A DNA stretch of 64,000 bases from Crocinitomix sp044361315. Lineage in GTDB: Bacteria; Bacteroidota; Bacteroidia; Flavobacteriales_D; Crocinitomicaceae. A program made the translations under genes and the position numbers. The notes under the pieces are model-generated. The model was not told the DNA's origin. It did not search any database and saw only the letters and a program-made list of their open reading frames with translations. The stretch spans positions 15,684 to 79,683 of the forward strand of contig JBIKJA010000015.1 in assembly GCA_044361315.1 (NCBI GenBank), given 5' to 3'. Below are positions 45,900-54,236 of the stretch, in pieces (the first letter of the stretch is position 1; every line of letters begins with the position of its first letter).

Positions 45900-46310
45900 T
45901 TAAATCACCACCCCTTTTCCTCCAATTAAGGGAACTTTTACCATGTTGCTGGGAATAATAGTTTCGGCTAAAAAGATATATTTTTTGTCATACATTTTAT
46001 TGTCGCACACAAAACTTACCCAATATTCGTTATTTAATCCAAAAACTTCCTCGATGATGGGTTCTATTTTAACAAATGATTTGGGTTGAACATCACCTAA
46101 AAAATGACGCAAAACTGACGTTTTTACCACTTCTCCGGTCAATTTATTTTCGCCATATCCTTTCGAAGAAACTAAGACATTATCGATTTGTACCTCCTTT
46201 TTATTCAACAAATAAACGTTGTACACCTCATGCGTTTTTTCTTCATTCATTTCTTTTACAACAGCCACTGAAACGCCCTCCACTTGTAATATTTCGATGT
46301 CTTTTTTCAT
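45900..46310 (-). CDS. Conserved hypothetical protein of Bacteroidota
   Basis: The 136-residue protein is mixed alpha/beta, with the stretch EVYNVYLLNKKEVQIDNVLV, then SSKGYGENKLTGEVVKTSVL and RHFLGDVQPKSFVKIEPIIE. No signal peptide or catalytic motif is present, so it is probably cytoplasmic. Similar proteins are common in Bacteroidota, where they are sometimes mislabelled as phenylalanyl-tRNA synthetase subunits. There is no synthetase domain here. Function unknown. Confidence 0.75.
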   Translation of the reverse strand: MKKDIEILQVEGVSVAVVKEMNEEKTHEVYNVYLLNKKEVQIDNVLVSSKGYGENKLTGEVVKTSVLRHFLGDVQPKSFVKIEPIIEEVFGLNNEYWVSFVCDNKMYDKKYIFLAETIIPSNMVKVPLIGGKGVVI

Positions 46311-46400
46311 TTCCCCTTCTGGTATTTTAATTTGACAAAGGTAGATGGTTTTTGAGAACCAAAAAAATTCTTTGTTTTTTTTCTGAGAAATTGAGAAGAC

Positions 46401-47621
46401 TTAATGCCCGCCTGCTTGAGCCAGCATGCTCATTACAATGCTTATATACGCAGGTAATTCTTCGTAATGTCCTTCCAAGGCATCGTCTTGAATTTCTGAC
46501 GTGTTTTTCCAATTTGGCAAGGTGCCTGAACCGGTGCGAACAATAACTAACTGTTTTTCAGGAATGGAAATAATGTACTGACCAGACATCCCACGGAAAT
46601 AAGACACTCTATACGGCAAGCCGGTATAAATCCAATATTGAAACCCATAAACTTGGTTAGGTTTTCCATCTGGTTCATTAACAGGTGCTAAACTAGCAAA
46701 TTCATTGACATAAGCGGTGCTCACCAATTGTTTGCCATTCCACCTACCTTGTTGGTTTACCAATTTTCCTAATCTCAAAAAATCTCGTGAGGTGGCATAA
46801 AAACAACAAAATGCTTTTTCTGAACTCTTTTCATCACCCGCCAAGCTCCAAAGTGCTTCACTTTCTGCGCCCATTTTTTTCCACAATTTTTCCGATGCAT
46901 ATTCCGAAACGCTAACCCCAGTTGCCGCTTTTAGGATATACATCAAAACTTGGGTGTCCCCACTTTTGTATTTAAAAGTTTTCCCCGGCTCCTCTTCTAT
47001 GGTTCTGCGATTTAAAGACAAATCTCGATCGTCGGTATCATAATATAATTCGGCAACATCACAAAACGGACTAATATAACTTTCCGACCACGAAAGACCT
47101 GAGGTCATGGTTAAAATATGGCGAATGGTAATGCCCTTTTTTTCGTCGTTAAATTCTGGTAAATAATTTGCCACTGGTTCATCCAACGATTTAATTTTTC
47201 CTTCATCCAAAGCCACCCCAATTAAAAGCGAAACTATTGATTTTGCCATGGAAAATGAATTGCTGATGCGATCCTGATCATGCTCGCCCCAATATTCTTC
47301 GTAAATGATTGTGTCACCCCAAGCCACTAAAAAAGAGGATGGTGTAAGCGCCTCAATGGTTTCTCTTTCTTCTTGCGATAACGCAAAACTCCCTAACGAC
47401 GGGTGTTGGCGCCAAGGCTGTGGTGTGCCAATTTGTACGGTTCGGTTGGTAAACACGTCTAAATCGTAAATAGTTGGGCGAATGTGGCCTTTAAAATAGG
47501 TATTGGCAACACCCTTATAAATATAATATCTGCCTGTAAAAATAATGGCCAAATTAGCGACCACTAAAAAAAGTAGGATAATAATTCCTATCCATTTGAG
47601 TAATTTTTTTAGGTACTTCAT
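46401..47621 (-). CDS. Serine hydrolase, beta-lactamase/class C related
   Basis: From ATG 47621 the protein has 406 residues. An N-terminal membrane anchor (KWIGIIILLFLVVANLAIIF) is followed by a periplasmic beta-lactamase-fold domain with SxxK (Ser in SFSMAKSIVSLLIGVAL), a YxN-like motif (YKSGDTQVLMYIL) and the C-terminal RGMSGQYIISIPEKQLVIV. Such proteins include esterases and D-amino peptidases, and resistance is not implied. The annotated alternative start at 47648 would overlap lipB, whose stop is at 47626. The shorter form begins 4 bases after lipB, so the two genes likely form an operon. Confidence 0.88.
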   Translation of the reverse strand: MKYLKKLLKWIGIIILLFLVVANLAIIFTGRYYIYKGVANTYFKGHIRPTIYDLDVFTNRTVQIGTPQPWRQHPSLGSFALSQEERETIEALTPSSFLVAWGDTIIYEEYWGEHDQDRISNSFSMAKSIVSLLIGVALDEGKIKSLDEPVANYLPEFNDEKKGITIRHILTMTSGLSWSESYISPFCDVAELYYDTDDRDLSLNRRTIEEEPGKTFKYKSGDTQVLMYILKAATGVSVSEYASEKLWKKMGAESEALWSLAGDEKSSEKAFCCFYATSRDFLRLGKLVNQQGRWNGKQLVSTAYVNEFASLAPVNEPDGKPNQVYGFQYWIYTGLPYRVSYFRGMSGQYIISIPEKQLVIVRTGSGTLPNWKNTSEIQDDALEGHYEELPAYISIVMSMLAQAGGH

Positions 47622-47625
47622 GCGT

Positions 47626-48321
47626 TTAAACGGTATAATCAAAATCAAATATCGTGCTCATGTTTTCTTTCAAAACTTGTTGCACGTGGGCAAGGTTGAT
47701 TTCTTTTCCCAATTCCTTTTGCATGGAAGTTACGCTTTTATCAACAATTCCGCAAGGAACAATGTGATTAAAATACGATAAATCTGTATTTACATTTAAG
47801 GCAATGCCGTGCATGGTGACCCAGCGAGAACTTTTTACACCCATCGCACAGATCTTTCGTTCGCTGGGTGAGCCAACATCTAACCATACCCCCGTCATTC
47901 CTGGAAGACGACCAGCCAAAATACCAAATTCGCTGAGGGTTAGGATCACCGCCTCTTCTAAAAAACGCATGTATTTGTGGATGTCTGTAAAAAATTGATC
48001 CAAGTCAAAAATGGGGTACATCACCAATTGCCCAGGTCCGTGATACGTAATGTCCCCTCCCCGATTAATTTTATAAAATGCCGCGTTTTTGCTCCGTAAC
48101 ATCTCCTCGTTAATTAACAAATTCCCTTCGGCACCACTTTTGCCTAAGGTATATACGTGAGGATGTTCGCAGAAAATTAAATAATTCCCCGGCGTTTGTT
48201 CCGATTTACCATCTCTTTTTGCAATTTTCAAATCAATCACCTCTTTAAAAAGAGTTTCTTGAAAATCCCATCCTTCTTTATAATCAATCAAGTTTTTATC
48301 AATGTATGTTACGTTTCTCAT
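47626..48321 (-). CDS. lipB: Lipoyl(octanoyl) transferase
   Basis: LipB moves octanoyl from ACP to lipoyl domains of 2-oxoacid dehydrogenases and the glycine cleavage system. From ATG 48321 the protein has 231 residues. It shows FCEHPHVYTLGKSGAEGN, RGGDITYHGPGQLVMYPIFD (the R-G-G-x-x-T-x-H-G-P-G-Q box), the lysine motif MGVKSSRWVTMHGIALNVNT and the catalytic Cys in HIVPCGIVDKSVTSM. The TTG at 48342 overlaps the promoter -7 element and is rejected as the start. Confidence 0.95.
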   Translation of the reverse strand: MRNVTYIDKNLIDYKEGWDFQETLFKEVIDLKIAKRDGKSEQTPGNYLIFCEHPHVYTLGKSGAEGNLLINEEMLRSKNAAFYKINRGGDITYHGPGQLVMYPIFDLDQFFTDIHKYMRFLEEAVILTLSEFGILAGRLPGMTGVWLDVGSPSERKICAMGVKSSRWVTMHGIALNVNTDLSYFNHIVPCGIVDKSVTSMQKELGKEINLAHVQQVLKENMSTIFDFDYTV

Positions 48322-48339
48322 CTTAGCATCACTTGCGCA

Positions 48340-48347
48340 CAAAGTTA
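48340..48347 (-). promoter_or_regulatory. -7 element TAACTTTG of lipB
   Basis: On the minus strand TAACTTTG fits TAnnTTTG and lies 18 bases before the ATG at 48321. It fixes the lipB start downstream of the TTG at 48342. Confidence 0.55.
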
Positions 48348-48416
48348 CGAGGAATAGTTTGAAAAATGAATTTCTTCTTTTTCACATCATTTTCAAATTT
48401 TTGATAAAGTTTTGCG

Positions 48417-48448
48417 TTTGTAATTTAAACGGTTTCTAATTATCTTTG
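48417..48448 (+). promoter_or_regulatory. Promoter TTTG-N20-TATCTTTG of the dihaem peroxidase gene
   Basis: TTTG (48417-48420) and TATCTTTG (48441-48448) have the ideal 20-base spacing. The ATG at 48454 is 5 bases after the element, implying a leaderless or very short-leader mRNA. Confidence 0.65.
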
Positions 48449-48453
48449 TACAC

Positions 48454-49551
48454 ATGCGATCGTATAAAAATTGGCCTGTTATTTTAGGGATTTTGATTCT
48501 AACCGTTTCGTGTAGAAAAGATCCTCACGTTCAGATTGGACAAACCACGCCATACATAATTGATTATCCTGTTCGTATTGCCAAATATTTACCTCCGGTG
48601 CCCGTGCCAACGGACAACCCATTAACCGTTGAAGGGGTTGAATTAGGAAGAAAATTATTTTTTGACGAACGTTTTTCAGAAGACAATACAAAATCGTGCG
48701 CCAGTTGCCACGACCCTGCCAAAGCTTTTAGCGATGTCACGGCATTTAGTATTGGTATTGATGGAACTCCTGGGACCAGAAATTCGATGCCCCTATTTAA
48801 TTTGGGTTGGATGGATGTCGTTTTTTGGGATGGAAGAAAATTGAGTTTAGAAGAACAAGCCTTTGCACCCGTAAATGATCCACTCGAATTACACAGCTCG
48901 TGGCCAACAGTTGTCGCAAAATTACAAGCCGACAGCGAATATCCTCAACTTTTTGAAACTGTTTTTGGCAGCTCAATCATCGATTCAATAATGGTGGTGA
49001 AAGCCTTGGCACAATTTGAACGTACTTTAATTTCAGGAAATTCGCCGATGGATAAATTTATGAATGCAAACGGCGCAATTGGAAGTAGTGGATGGAATGA
49101 AACAGATGAACTCGCCGCATACCTTGGTTTTACCCTCTTTATCGACGAAAATAAAGGAGATTGTTTTCATTGTCATGGCGACAATTTTAACCCACTTTGG
49201 ACGGATAATTTATTTCACAACAACGGGTTGGATGCCGTTATCACCGACCTCGGATTAGGCAAAATCACTGGTAATCCAGCGGACAATGGAAAATTTAAGA
49301 CCCCTTCGTTAAGAAATTTAGCCTTTACCGCTCCCTATATGCACGACGGAAGGTTTGCCACCTTGGATGAAGTTATCAATCATTACAGCGAAGGGCTAAA
49401 TTATTCGCCTACTATTGATCCTTTAATGAAAAAAGTGGGTGAAGGTGGTGTACAATTAAGTTCCGAAGAAAAGTATTATATAAAAATATTTTTGCTTTCC
49501 TTGTCGGATAGCACCTTTATTAATAATCCAGCGTTTGCTGATCCTGGATAA
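48454..49551 (+). CDS. Cytochrome c peroxidase/MauG-family dihaem protein
   Basis: The 365-residue exported protein has a signal ending in a lipobox-like ILTVSCRKD (Cys20). It has two c-type haem motifs, CASCH (Cys82-His86) and CFHCH (Cys237-His241), in the arrangement of CcpA/MauG enzymes. LFFDERFSEDNTKS and FKTPSLRNLAFTAPYMHDGR are diagnostic. Family members reduce H2O2 or oxidise protein side chains in the periplasm. The specific reaction is not predictable. It is monocistronic. Confidence 0.93.
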   Translation: MRSYKNWPVILGILILTVSCRKDPHVQIGQTTPYIIDYPVRIAKYLPPVPVPTDNPLTVEGVELGRKLFFDERFSEDNTKSCASCHDPAKAFSDVTAFSIGIDGTPGTRNSMPLFNLGWMDVVFWDGRKLSLEEQAFAPVNDPLELHSSWPTVVAKLQADSEYPQLFETVFGSSIIDSIMVVKALAQFERTLISGNSPMDKFMNANGAIGSSGWNETDELAAYLGFTLFIDENKGDCFHCHGDNFNPLWTDNLFHNNGLDAVITDLGLGKITGNPADNGKFKTPSLRNLAFTAPYMHDGRFATLDEVINHYSEGLNYSPTIDPLMKKVGEGGVQLSSEEKYYIKIFLLSLSDSTFINNPAFADPG

Positions 49552-49613
49552 GTCAGTTTTGAGTGTGGGTAGTTAGTGTGAGTATTGCGTGTTAATAAAT
49601 ATAGACAGTGTCT

Positions 49614-50600
49614 CTATTTCATTTTAGCCATTTCAGACTTTAAATGACCAATAATGTTTACCTCCACCGCATCAATCTTTTTAATTTCGGACATAAAATA
49701 AGAAACCCAATCACCTAAATGAATCAAGTAAAAATTGTGCGCCAATTTCGTGTCACCTTTTGCGGTGGTTTCTTGAATTGAATGGGTGTATTTTGATATA
49801 ACTTCTTTACTAATTTCCCATCGTCGATTGGTTCTTGGATGATTGTAAGTTGAATTTAAAAAAATGGGCGATTCGTTGGTTGAGCCTCCTGCCCATCCTA
49901 CTAATTCGTTGTGCGTCATTTCAGGAAAAACATGGTGCCAAGTTAACTCTTTGGCGTTTTCGTTAATTTGTTGTCTCCAACGCACTGCAACCCCTTCAAA
50001 ATCGGAACCTGAATAAATAATTGGACGTTTGCCCGAAAATTCACTTGCAATTTTCATGGCTTCTTCACGCGTATCTTGTTCCGTTTCTTCAATAAAAGAA
50101 GGCACTTGCTTTAACTCATTTAAATGTTGCATTGAAATGAGGTCGTATTTTTGTAAAATATATAATTGTTGCACAATCGAATAGGCCAACATTGCACGAG
50201 GTTGCTCACCGCCTGGTACTTCAAATAAATTCCAATTGTTTTCTTTTGCAAGGGCCGAAATACTTCCACCTGATGAAATAATCGCAATTTCCGCACCTCG
50301 TTCCATACACACATGAATGGCAGCCAATGTTTCTTCGGTATTTCCCGAATAAGAAGAACCAATCACCAAAGTTGATTTATTAACCCATGCAGGCACATCG
50401 TAATCGTTGGTGCACAAAAAAGGAATTTTTAAATCGTCTTTCAAAAGTAAGCTCACAATTTTTCCTCCAATTCCTGATCCACCAAGCCCACAAACTAAAA
50501 TGGATGAAAATTCTTTTTTCGGATTCACGAAATTCGTTTTCTCTCCAATCTCAATCGCTTCACGAATTTGGTTTGCCAAACTAGCAATTAGTTCTTTCAT
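49614..50600 (-). CDS. Bifunctional phosphoglucose/phosphomannose isomerase-type SIS protein
   Basis: The 328-residue protein has an N-terminal SIS domain (ILVCGLGGSGIGGKIVSLLL, LVIGSSYSGNTEETLAAI) and a C-terminal bact-PGI domain with the active-site-like FPEMTHNELVGWAGGSTNES. Bifunctional PGI/PMI enzymes interconvert glucose-6-P, fructose-6-P and mannose-6-P in the cytoplasm. Its length fits this family and is too short for a classical PGI. It is divergent from lysS across a structured spacer. Confidence 0.9.
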   Translation of the reverse strand: MKELIASLANQIREAIEIGEKTNFVNPKKEFSSILVCGLGGSGIGGKIVSLLLKDDLKIPFLCTNDYDVPAWVNKSTLVIGSSYSGNTEETLAAIHVCMERGAEIAIISSGGSISALAKENNWNLFEVPGGEQPRAMLAYSIVQQLYILQKYDLISMQHLNELKQVPSFIEETEQDTREEAMKIASEFSGKRPIIYSGSDFEGVAVRWRQQINENAKELTWHHVFPEMTHNELVGWAGGSTNESPIFLNSTYNHPRTNRRWEISKEVISKYTHSIQETTAKGDTKLAHNFYLIHLGDWVSYFMSEIKKIDAVEVNIIGHLKSEMAKMK

Positions 50601-50623
50601 TCTAAATTAAATTATTATGCGTT

Positions 50624-50688
50624 CAAAAACAAGAACTTACCTCTTGTTTTTGTTTTAATCTTCTCAACAATTCTCTTTGATTAATCAA
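50624..50688. repeat. Inverted repeats in the SIS-lysS divergent spacer
   Basis: CAAAAACAAGA (50624-50634) pairs perfectly with TCTTGTTTTTG (50642-50652), an 11-bp stem 24 bases upstream of the SIS gene start. A separate perfect palindrome TTGATTAATCAA lies at 50677-50688. Both could be operators or leader structures. No regulator family is identified. Confidence 0.5.
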
Positions 50689-50814
50689 TCAAATTGGCAA
50701 ATTGGTGGTAAAAATTTCCCAAACTTACGTCTTTTGAACGTTAATTATGGTTTATTGTTATAGATATTTCGTTAATTTTTAGTTTCATTCTCTTCATCTC
50801 CTGCATTTAAGAAT

Positions 50815-50822
50815 TATCTTTG
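50815..50822 (+). promoter_or_regulatory. -7 element TATCTTTG of lysS
   Basis: TATCTTTG fits TAnnTTTG, 21 bases before the lysS ATG at 50844. No TTG is seen at the best -33 spacing. Confidence 0.5.
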
Positions 50823-50843
50823 TGACGTTAAAAGAGAATAATT

Positions 50844-52565
50844 ATGAATCATCAAGATTTATCAGAACAAGAAATACAACGACGTGATTCCCTTCAAAAA
50901 TTGCGTGACATGGGTATAGATCCCTTTCCAGCAGCCTTATATCCTGTCAATCATTTGTCACAAGATATTAAAAATAATTTCGAAGAAGGGAAGTCAGTAA
51001 TCATTGCTGGTAGATTGATGGCGCGCAGAACGCAAGGAAAAGCTTCTTTTGCCGAATTGCAGGACAGTGCGGGAAGAATTCAAGTTTATTTTAACCGGGA
51101 TGTTATTTGCGAAGGCGAAGACAAAACCTTGTACAACGAAGTCTATAAAAAATTACTTGATCTGGGTGATTTTATTGGCGTGGAAGGTGAATTATTTACC
51201 ACCCAAGTCGGCGAAAAATCGGTTCATGTCAAAACGTTTACCTTGCTCAGTAAATGTTTAAAACCTTTACCTCAGCCACGAACCGATGAAAATGGCGTGG
51301 TTCACGATGCGTTTACCAATGCCGAATTACGTTACCGCCGACGGTATGTTGATTTGGTGGTGAATCCCCACGTAAAAGAGGTTTTTATTAAACGAACTAA
51401 ATTAATGAATGCCATGCGGCAATTTTTTAATGATCGTTCGTATTTTGAAGTGGAGACGCCCGTTTTGCAACCCATTGCAGGTGGAGCAGCGGCTCGCCCG
51501 TTTATGACCCATCACAACGCATTAGACATTCCTTTGTATTTAAGAATTGCCAACGAATTATATTTAAAACGATTGATTGTAGGTGGTTTTGATGGCGTCT
51601 ATGAATTTTCTAAGAATTTTAGAAATGAGGGCATGGACCGCACACACAATCCAGAGTTTACAGCCATGGAAATCTACGTAGCCTACAAGGATTACAATTG
51701 GATGATGGATTTTACCGAACAGTTATTAGAACATTGTGCAATGGCCGTTAACAATACTACCGATGTGGTTTTTGGTGAACATCAAGTGAGTTTTAAAGCT
51801 CCCTTCAAAAGGGTGACCATGCGTCAATCAATTATTGATTTTACAGGGTTTGATATTCAAAATAAATCGGAAGAGGAACTAAAACCGTGGTGCAAATCAA
51901 ACGGCATTCAAGTGGACGATACCATGGGACGAGGAAAATTGATTGATGAGATTTTTGGTGAAAAATGTGAAGGAAATTACATTCAACCAACGTTTATCAT
52001 CGATTATCCGAAAGAAATGTCGCCTTTGTGTAAAGAACACCGCGACGATCCAAGTTTAACGGAACGGTTCGAATTAATGATTTGTGGTAAAGAAGTTGCC
52101 AATGCTTATTCTGAGCTAAACGACCCAATTGATCAGCGCGAACGTTTTGAAAACCAATTAAAATTGGCTGAAAAAGGAGACGATGAAGCAGGTCAGTTCA
52201 TTGATTTTGACTTTTTACGCGCTTTAGAATACGGTATGCCACCAACTTCTGGATTAGGAATTGGAATTGATCGATTAGTGATGTATTTAACCAATAATCA
52301 ATCCATTCAAGAAGTATTGTTTTTTCCGCAAATGCGCCCAGAAATTGTTAAAACTGGTCCTGTTTTAGAATTGAATGAAGACGAAAAATTGATTCAATCC
52401 CTTTTGGAAAAAGAATCGCCCATTGCCTTGGAAAAATTAAAAACGGCGGCAGGTTTAAGCAATAAAAAATGGGATTTATCGATAAAATCGCTTACCAAAA
52501 ATAATTTGGCGAAAGTGAGTAAATTTGAAGAACAACTTATTGTAGAATTAATTTCGGAGTCATGA
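50844..52565 (+). CDS. lysS: Lysyl-tRNA synthetase (class II) with C-terminal extension
   Basis: The enzyme charges tRNA-Lys. It has an N-terminal OB-fold (SVIIAGRLMARRTQGKASFA), motif 2 (FSKNFRNEGMDRTHNPEFTA) and motif 3 (PPTSGLGIGIDRLVMYLTNN). The core ends near residue 500. About 70 further residues follow (LLEKESPIALEKLKTAAGLS and on), which look like a small winged-helix module. E. coli LysS lacks it. This makes the protein 573 residues. It overlaps the next gene by 4 bases. Confidence 0.96.
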   Translation: MNHQDLSEQEIQRRDSLQKLRDMGIDPFPAALYPVNHLSQDIKNNFEEGKSVIIAGRLMARRTQGKASFAELQDSAGRIQVYFNRDVICEGEDKTLYNEVYKKLLDLGDFIGVEGELFTTQVGEKSVHVKTFTLLSKCLKPLPQPRTDENGVVHDAFTNAELRYRRRYVDLVVNPHVKEVFIKRTKLMNAMRQFFNDRSYFEVETPVLQPIAGGAAARPFMTHHNALDIPLYLRIANELYLKRLIVGGFDGVYEFSKNFRNEGMDRTHNPEFTAMEIYVAYKDYNWMMDFTEQLLEHCAMAVNNTTDVVFGEHQVSFKAPFKRVTMRQSIIDFTGFDIQNKSEEELKPWCKSNGIQVDDTMGRGKLIDEIFGEKCEGNYIQPTFIIDYPKEMSPLCKEHRDDPSLTERFELMICGKEVANAYSELNDPIDQRERFENQLKLAEKGDDEAGQFIDFDFLRALEYGMPPTSGLGIGIDRLVMYLTNNQSIQEVLFFPQMRPEIVKTGPVLELNEDEKLIQSLLEKESPIALEKLKTAAGLSNKKWDLSIKSLTKNNLAKVSKFEEQLIVELISES

Positions 52566-52936
52566 AAAAATTGATGATTTTTCTCCTCATATTGGGGTTG
52601 ATTGTAGGAGGCGTTTACATTTACATGAAACAAACTGGGCATTCGTTAGCTTCCATTATGGGTTCGCCTGAAACCGTTGGTTTAAATGTTACTTGTCCGC
52701 TAAATAAAAAACTCCTAGGTACTGTAGCAGACGTAAAAGTGACCAACTTAACGAATAAAGAACATAAAAACATTATGATTACCGTAACCTCTTATGACAG
52801 CGACGGTGATGTGATTGAACAAGAAGAGGTGAGTTTTTTACGTTCGTTAGGTCCTAAAAAAGACATGACCAAATCAGTGCGTTTGTCTAAGAAAACGGAT
52901 AAGTGCGAATGTGTGGTTTCTAATTCGGAGAAATAA
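52562..52936 (+). CDS. Small membrane-anchored hypothetical protein
   Basis: The 124-residue protein has one N-terminal helix (LMIFLLILGLIVGGVYIYM), then a periplasmic immunoglobulin-like beta domain (ADVKVTNLTNKEHKNIMITV, then TSYDSDGDVIEQEE) with four cysteines in the mature part. It resembles small FxLYD/Ig-like domains. It overlaps lysS by 4 bases and is presumably expressed with it, though no functional link is obvious. Confidence 0.7.
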   Translation: MKKLMIFLLILGLIVGGVYIYMKQTGHSLASIMGSPETVGLNVTCPLNKKLLGTVADVKVTNLTNKEHKNIMITVTSYDSDGDVIEQEEVSFLRSLGPKKDMTKSVRLSKKTDKCECVVSNSEK

Positions 52937-53264
52937 TCACAAAATAAATTTCATCAACAAAATAATATAAATGTCCTGGTAAACTATTCGGAAGATAATT
53001 GGGGCCATCAAAAAACCAATTAATCCTTTGTCTTTCGCCAAATGTTCCAGTATTCAGATGGAAAATGTAGTCTTAAAAATCATCAACTTAATCATTCGTT
53101 TGAGATTAGCTGCGATGCTATTTTCTATTTGAATGATTCCCTGATTTCCATGAATTTAAACGTTAAATGTGCTTGCTTTTACTTTCCTTAAAATTTTGTG
53201 AAAAATCAAACGTTATTCTAGAAGATCGTTCTAAAATTAACTTTTGTAATTTAAAAAATTTCTT
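52937..53264. other. Gene-free stretch with possible remnants
   Basis: On the minus strand a hydrophobic frame (LAKDKGLIGFLMAPIIFRIV, ending near 52940) looks like the end of a lost membrane protein. On the plus strand NHSFEISCDAIFYLNDSLIS reads up to a TAA near 53192. Neither has a start. No intact gene is supported. Confidence 0.35.
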
Positions 53265-53272
53265 ATTTTTGT
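53243..53272 (+). promoter_or_regulatory. Promoter TTTTG-N17-TATTTTTG upstream of the DUF486 pair
   Basis: TTTTG (53243-53247) and TATTTTTG (53265-53272) form a consensus-like promoter with a 17-base spacer. The first gene starts at 53401, leaving an unusually long leader of about 120 bases. Confidence 0.5.
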
Positions 53273-53400
53273 AAACGGGTTAAAATTGATTTTTGTGTCG
53301 CTTCAAAATTTTATGCGCTTCGCAATATACTGCCTTGTGCAAATACATCCATTTAAATGTAACGTCTAGTTGAACTTGAGTGGTAAAAACTAACTAGAAT

Positions 53401-53790
53401 ATGAATAAAAATAACAAGCTTAGACTATTTTTAATTCCCATGATGCTCACCCTTTCCAGTGCAATTATGGCAATGGCTTGGCTTGGGCACTTAAAATACA
53501 AAGAGGACTTAAGTTTTCTGACAGCGGCCCTTTTGGCATGGCTTCTTGTCCTACCCGAATATCTTCTTAACGTTTCCGCAATTCGTTGGGGAGTAGGGGT
53601 TTATCAGCCTAGTGAAATGGGAGCAATGAACCTTTCATCTGGAATTGTTTTTGTTGCTCTCGTTTCAAACTATTTTTTAGGCGAAGAATTAACCATTCAA
53701 AAGTATATTGGTTTTGGATTAATGATTATTGCTATGATTTTAATAGCTGAACCAAGGAGTGCTGCCACCAAAAATCAAAACGAACGGTAG
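53401..53790 (+). CDS. DUF486 (DMT-like) small membrane protein, copy 1
   Basis: The 129-residue protein has four helices, like half an EamA/SMR transporter. The DUF486 landmarks are AWLGHLKYKEDLSFLTAALL, the motif LPEYLLNVSAIRWGVGVYQP and FLGEELTIQKYIGFGLMIIA. It is 2 bases upstream of a paralogue in the same direction. The pair may form an asymmetric dimer in the inner membrane. Substrate unknown. The C-terminal tail (EPRSAATKNQNER) is polar. Confidence 0.82.
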   Translation: MNKNNKLRLFLIPMMLTLSSAIMAMAWLGHLKYKEDLSFLTAALLAWLLVLPEYLLNVSAIRWGVGVYQPSEMGAMNLSSGIVFVALVSNYFLGEELTIQKYIGFGLMIIAMILIAEPRSAATKNQNER

Positions 53791-53792
53791 TT

Positions 53793-54125
53793 ATGGCATT
53801 ATACATGGTTCCCCTCATGCTGTTGGCTTCGAGCGTTTTAATGGCGTTTGCTTGGATTGGTCATATAAAATACAGAGACAAAAGTTTCTTGAAAGCACTT
53901 GTATTCAGTTGGTTATTAGTACTTCCGGAGTATTTACTCAATGTTTCAGCAATTCGTTGGGGAATAGGAACGTATCAGCCGAGTGAGATGGCAGCAATTA
54001 ATTTATCTACAGGCGTACTTTGTATTGTGCTAGTTTCAAAATTGTATTTGGGCGAGCGGTTGAGTACACGAAAAATTTTTGGTTTTATTTTAATGGCCAT
54101 CAGTGTGACACTTGTTGTGATTTAA
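53793..54125 (+). CDS. DUF486 (DMT-like) small membrane protein, copy 2
   Basis: The 110-residue protein has the same four-helix layout as its neighbour, with AFAWIGHIKYRDKSFLKALV, LPEYLLNVSAIRWGIGTYQP and LYLGERLSTRKIFGFILMAI. The block around LPEYLLNVSAIRWG is identical in both copies, which points to a local duplication. Hetero-oligomeric function like paired SMR proteins is an inference. Confidence 0.82.
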   Translation: MALYMVPLMLLASSVLMAFAWIGHIKYRDKSFLKALVFSWLLVLPEYLLNVSAIRWGIGTYQPSEMAAINLSTGVLCIVLVSKLYLGERLSTRKIFGFILMAISVTLVVI

Positions 54126-54236
54126 CAGTTAATAGAATTGATGTTTCAACGCTTTTGTTAGCGGCACTATGGTTTATGCGAAGTTAATAAGCCTATTTTT
54201 AATCTGTCGTAAAAAGCAGTCCTTTACCCGATGTTT

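Noticed and set aside
46401..47621. Beta-lactamase conferring resistance
   Set aside because: The fold is shared by many esterases and peptidases. The lipB linkage and membrane anchor do not point to resistance.
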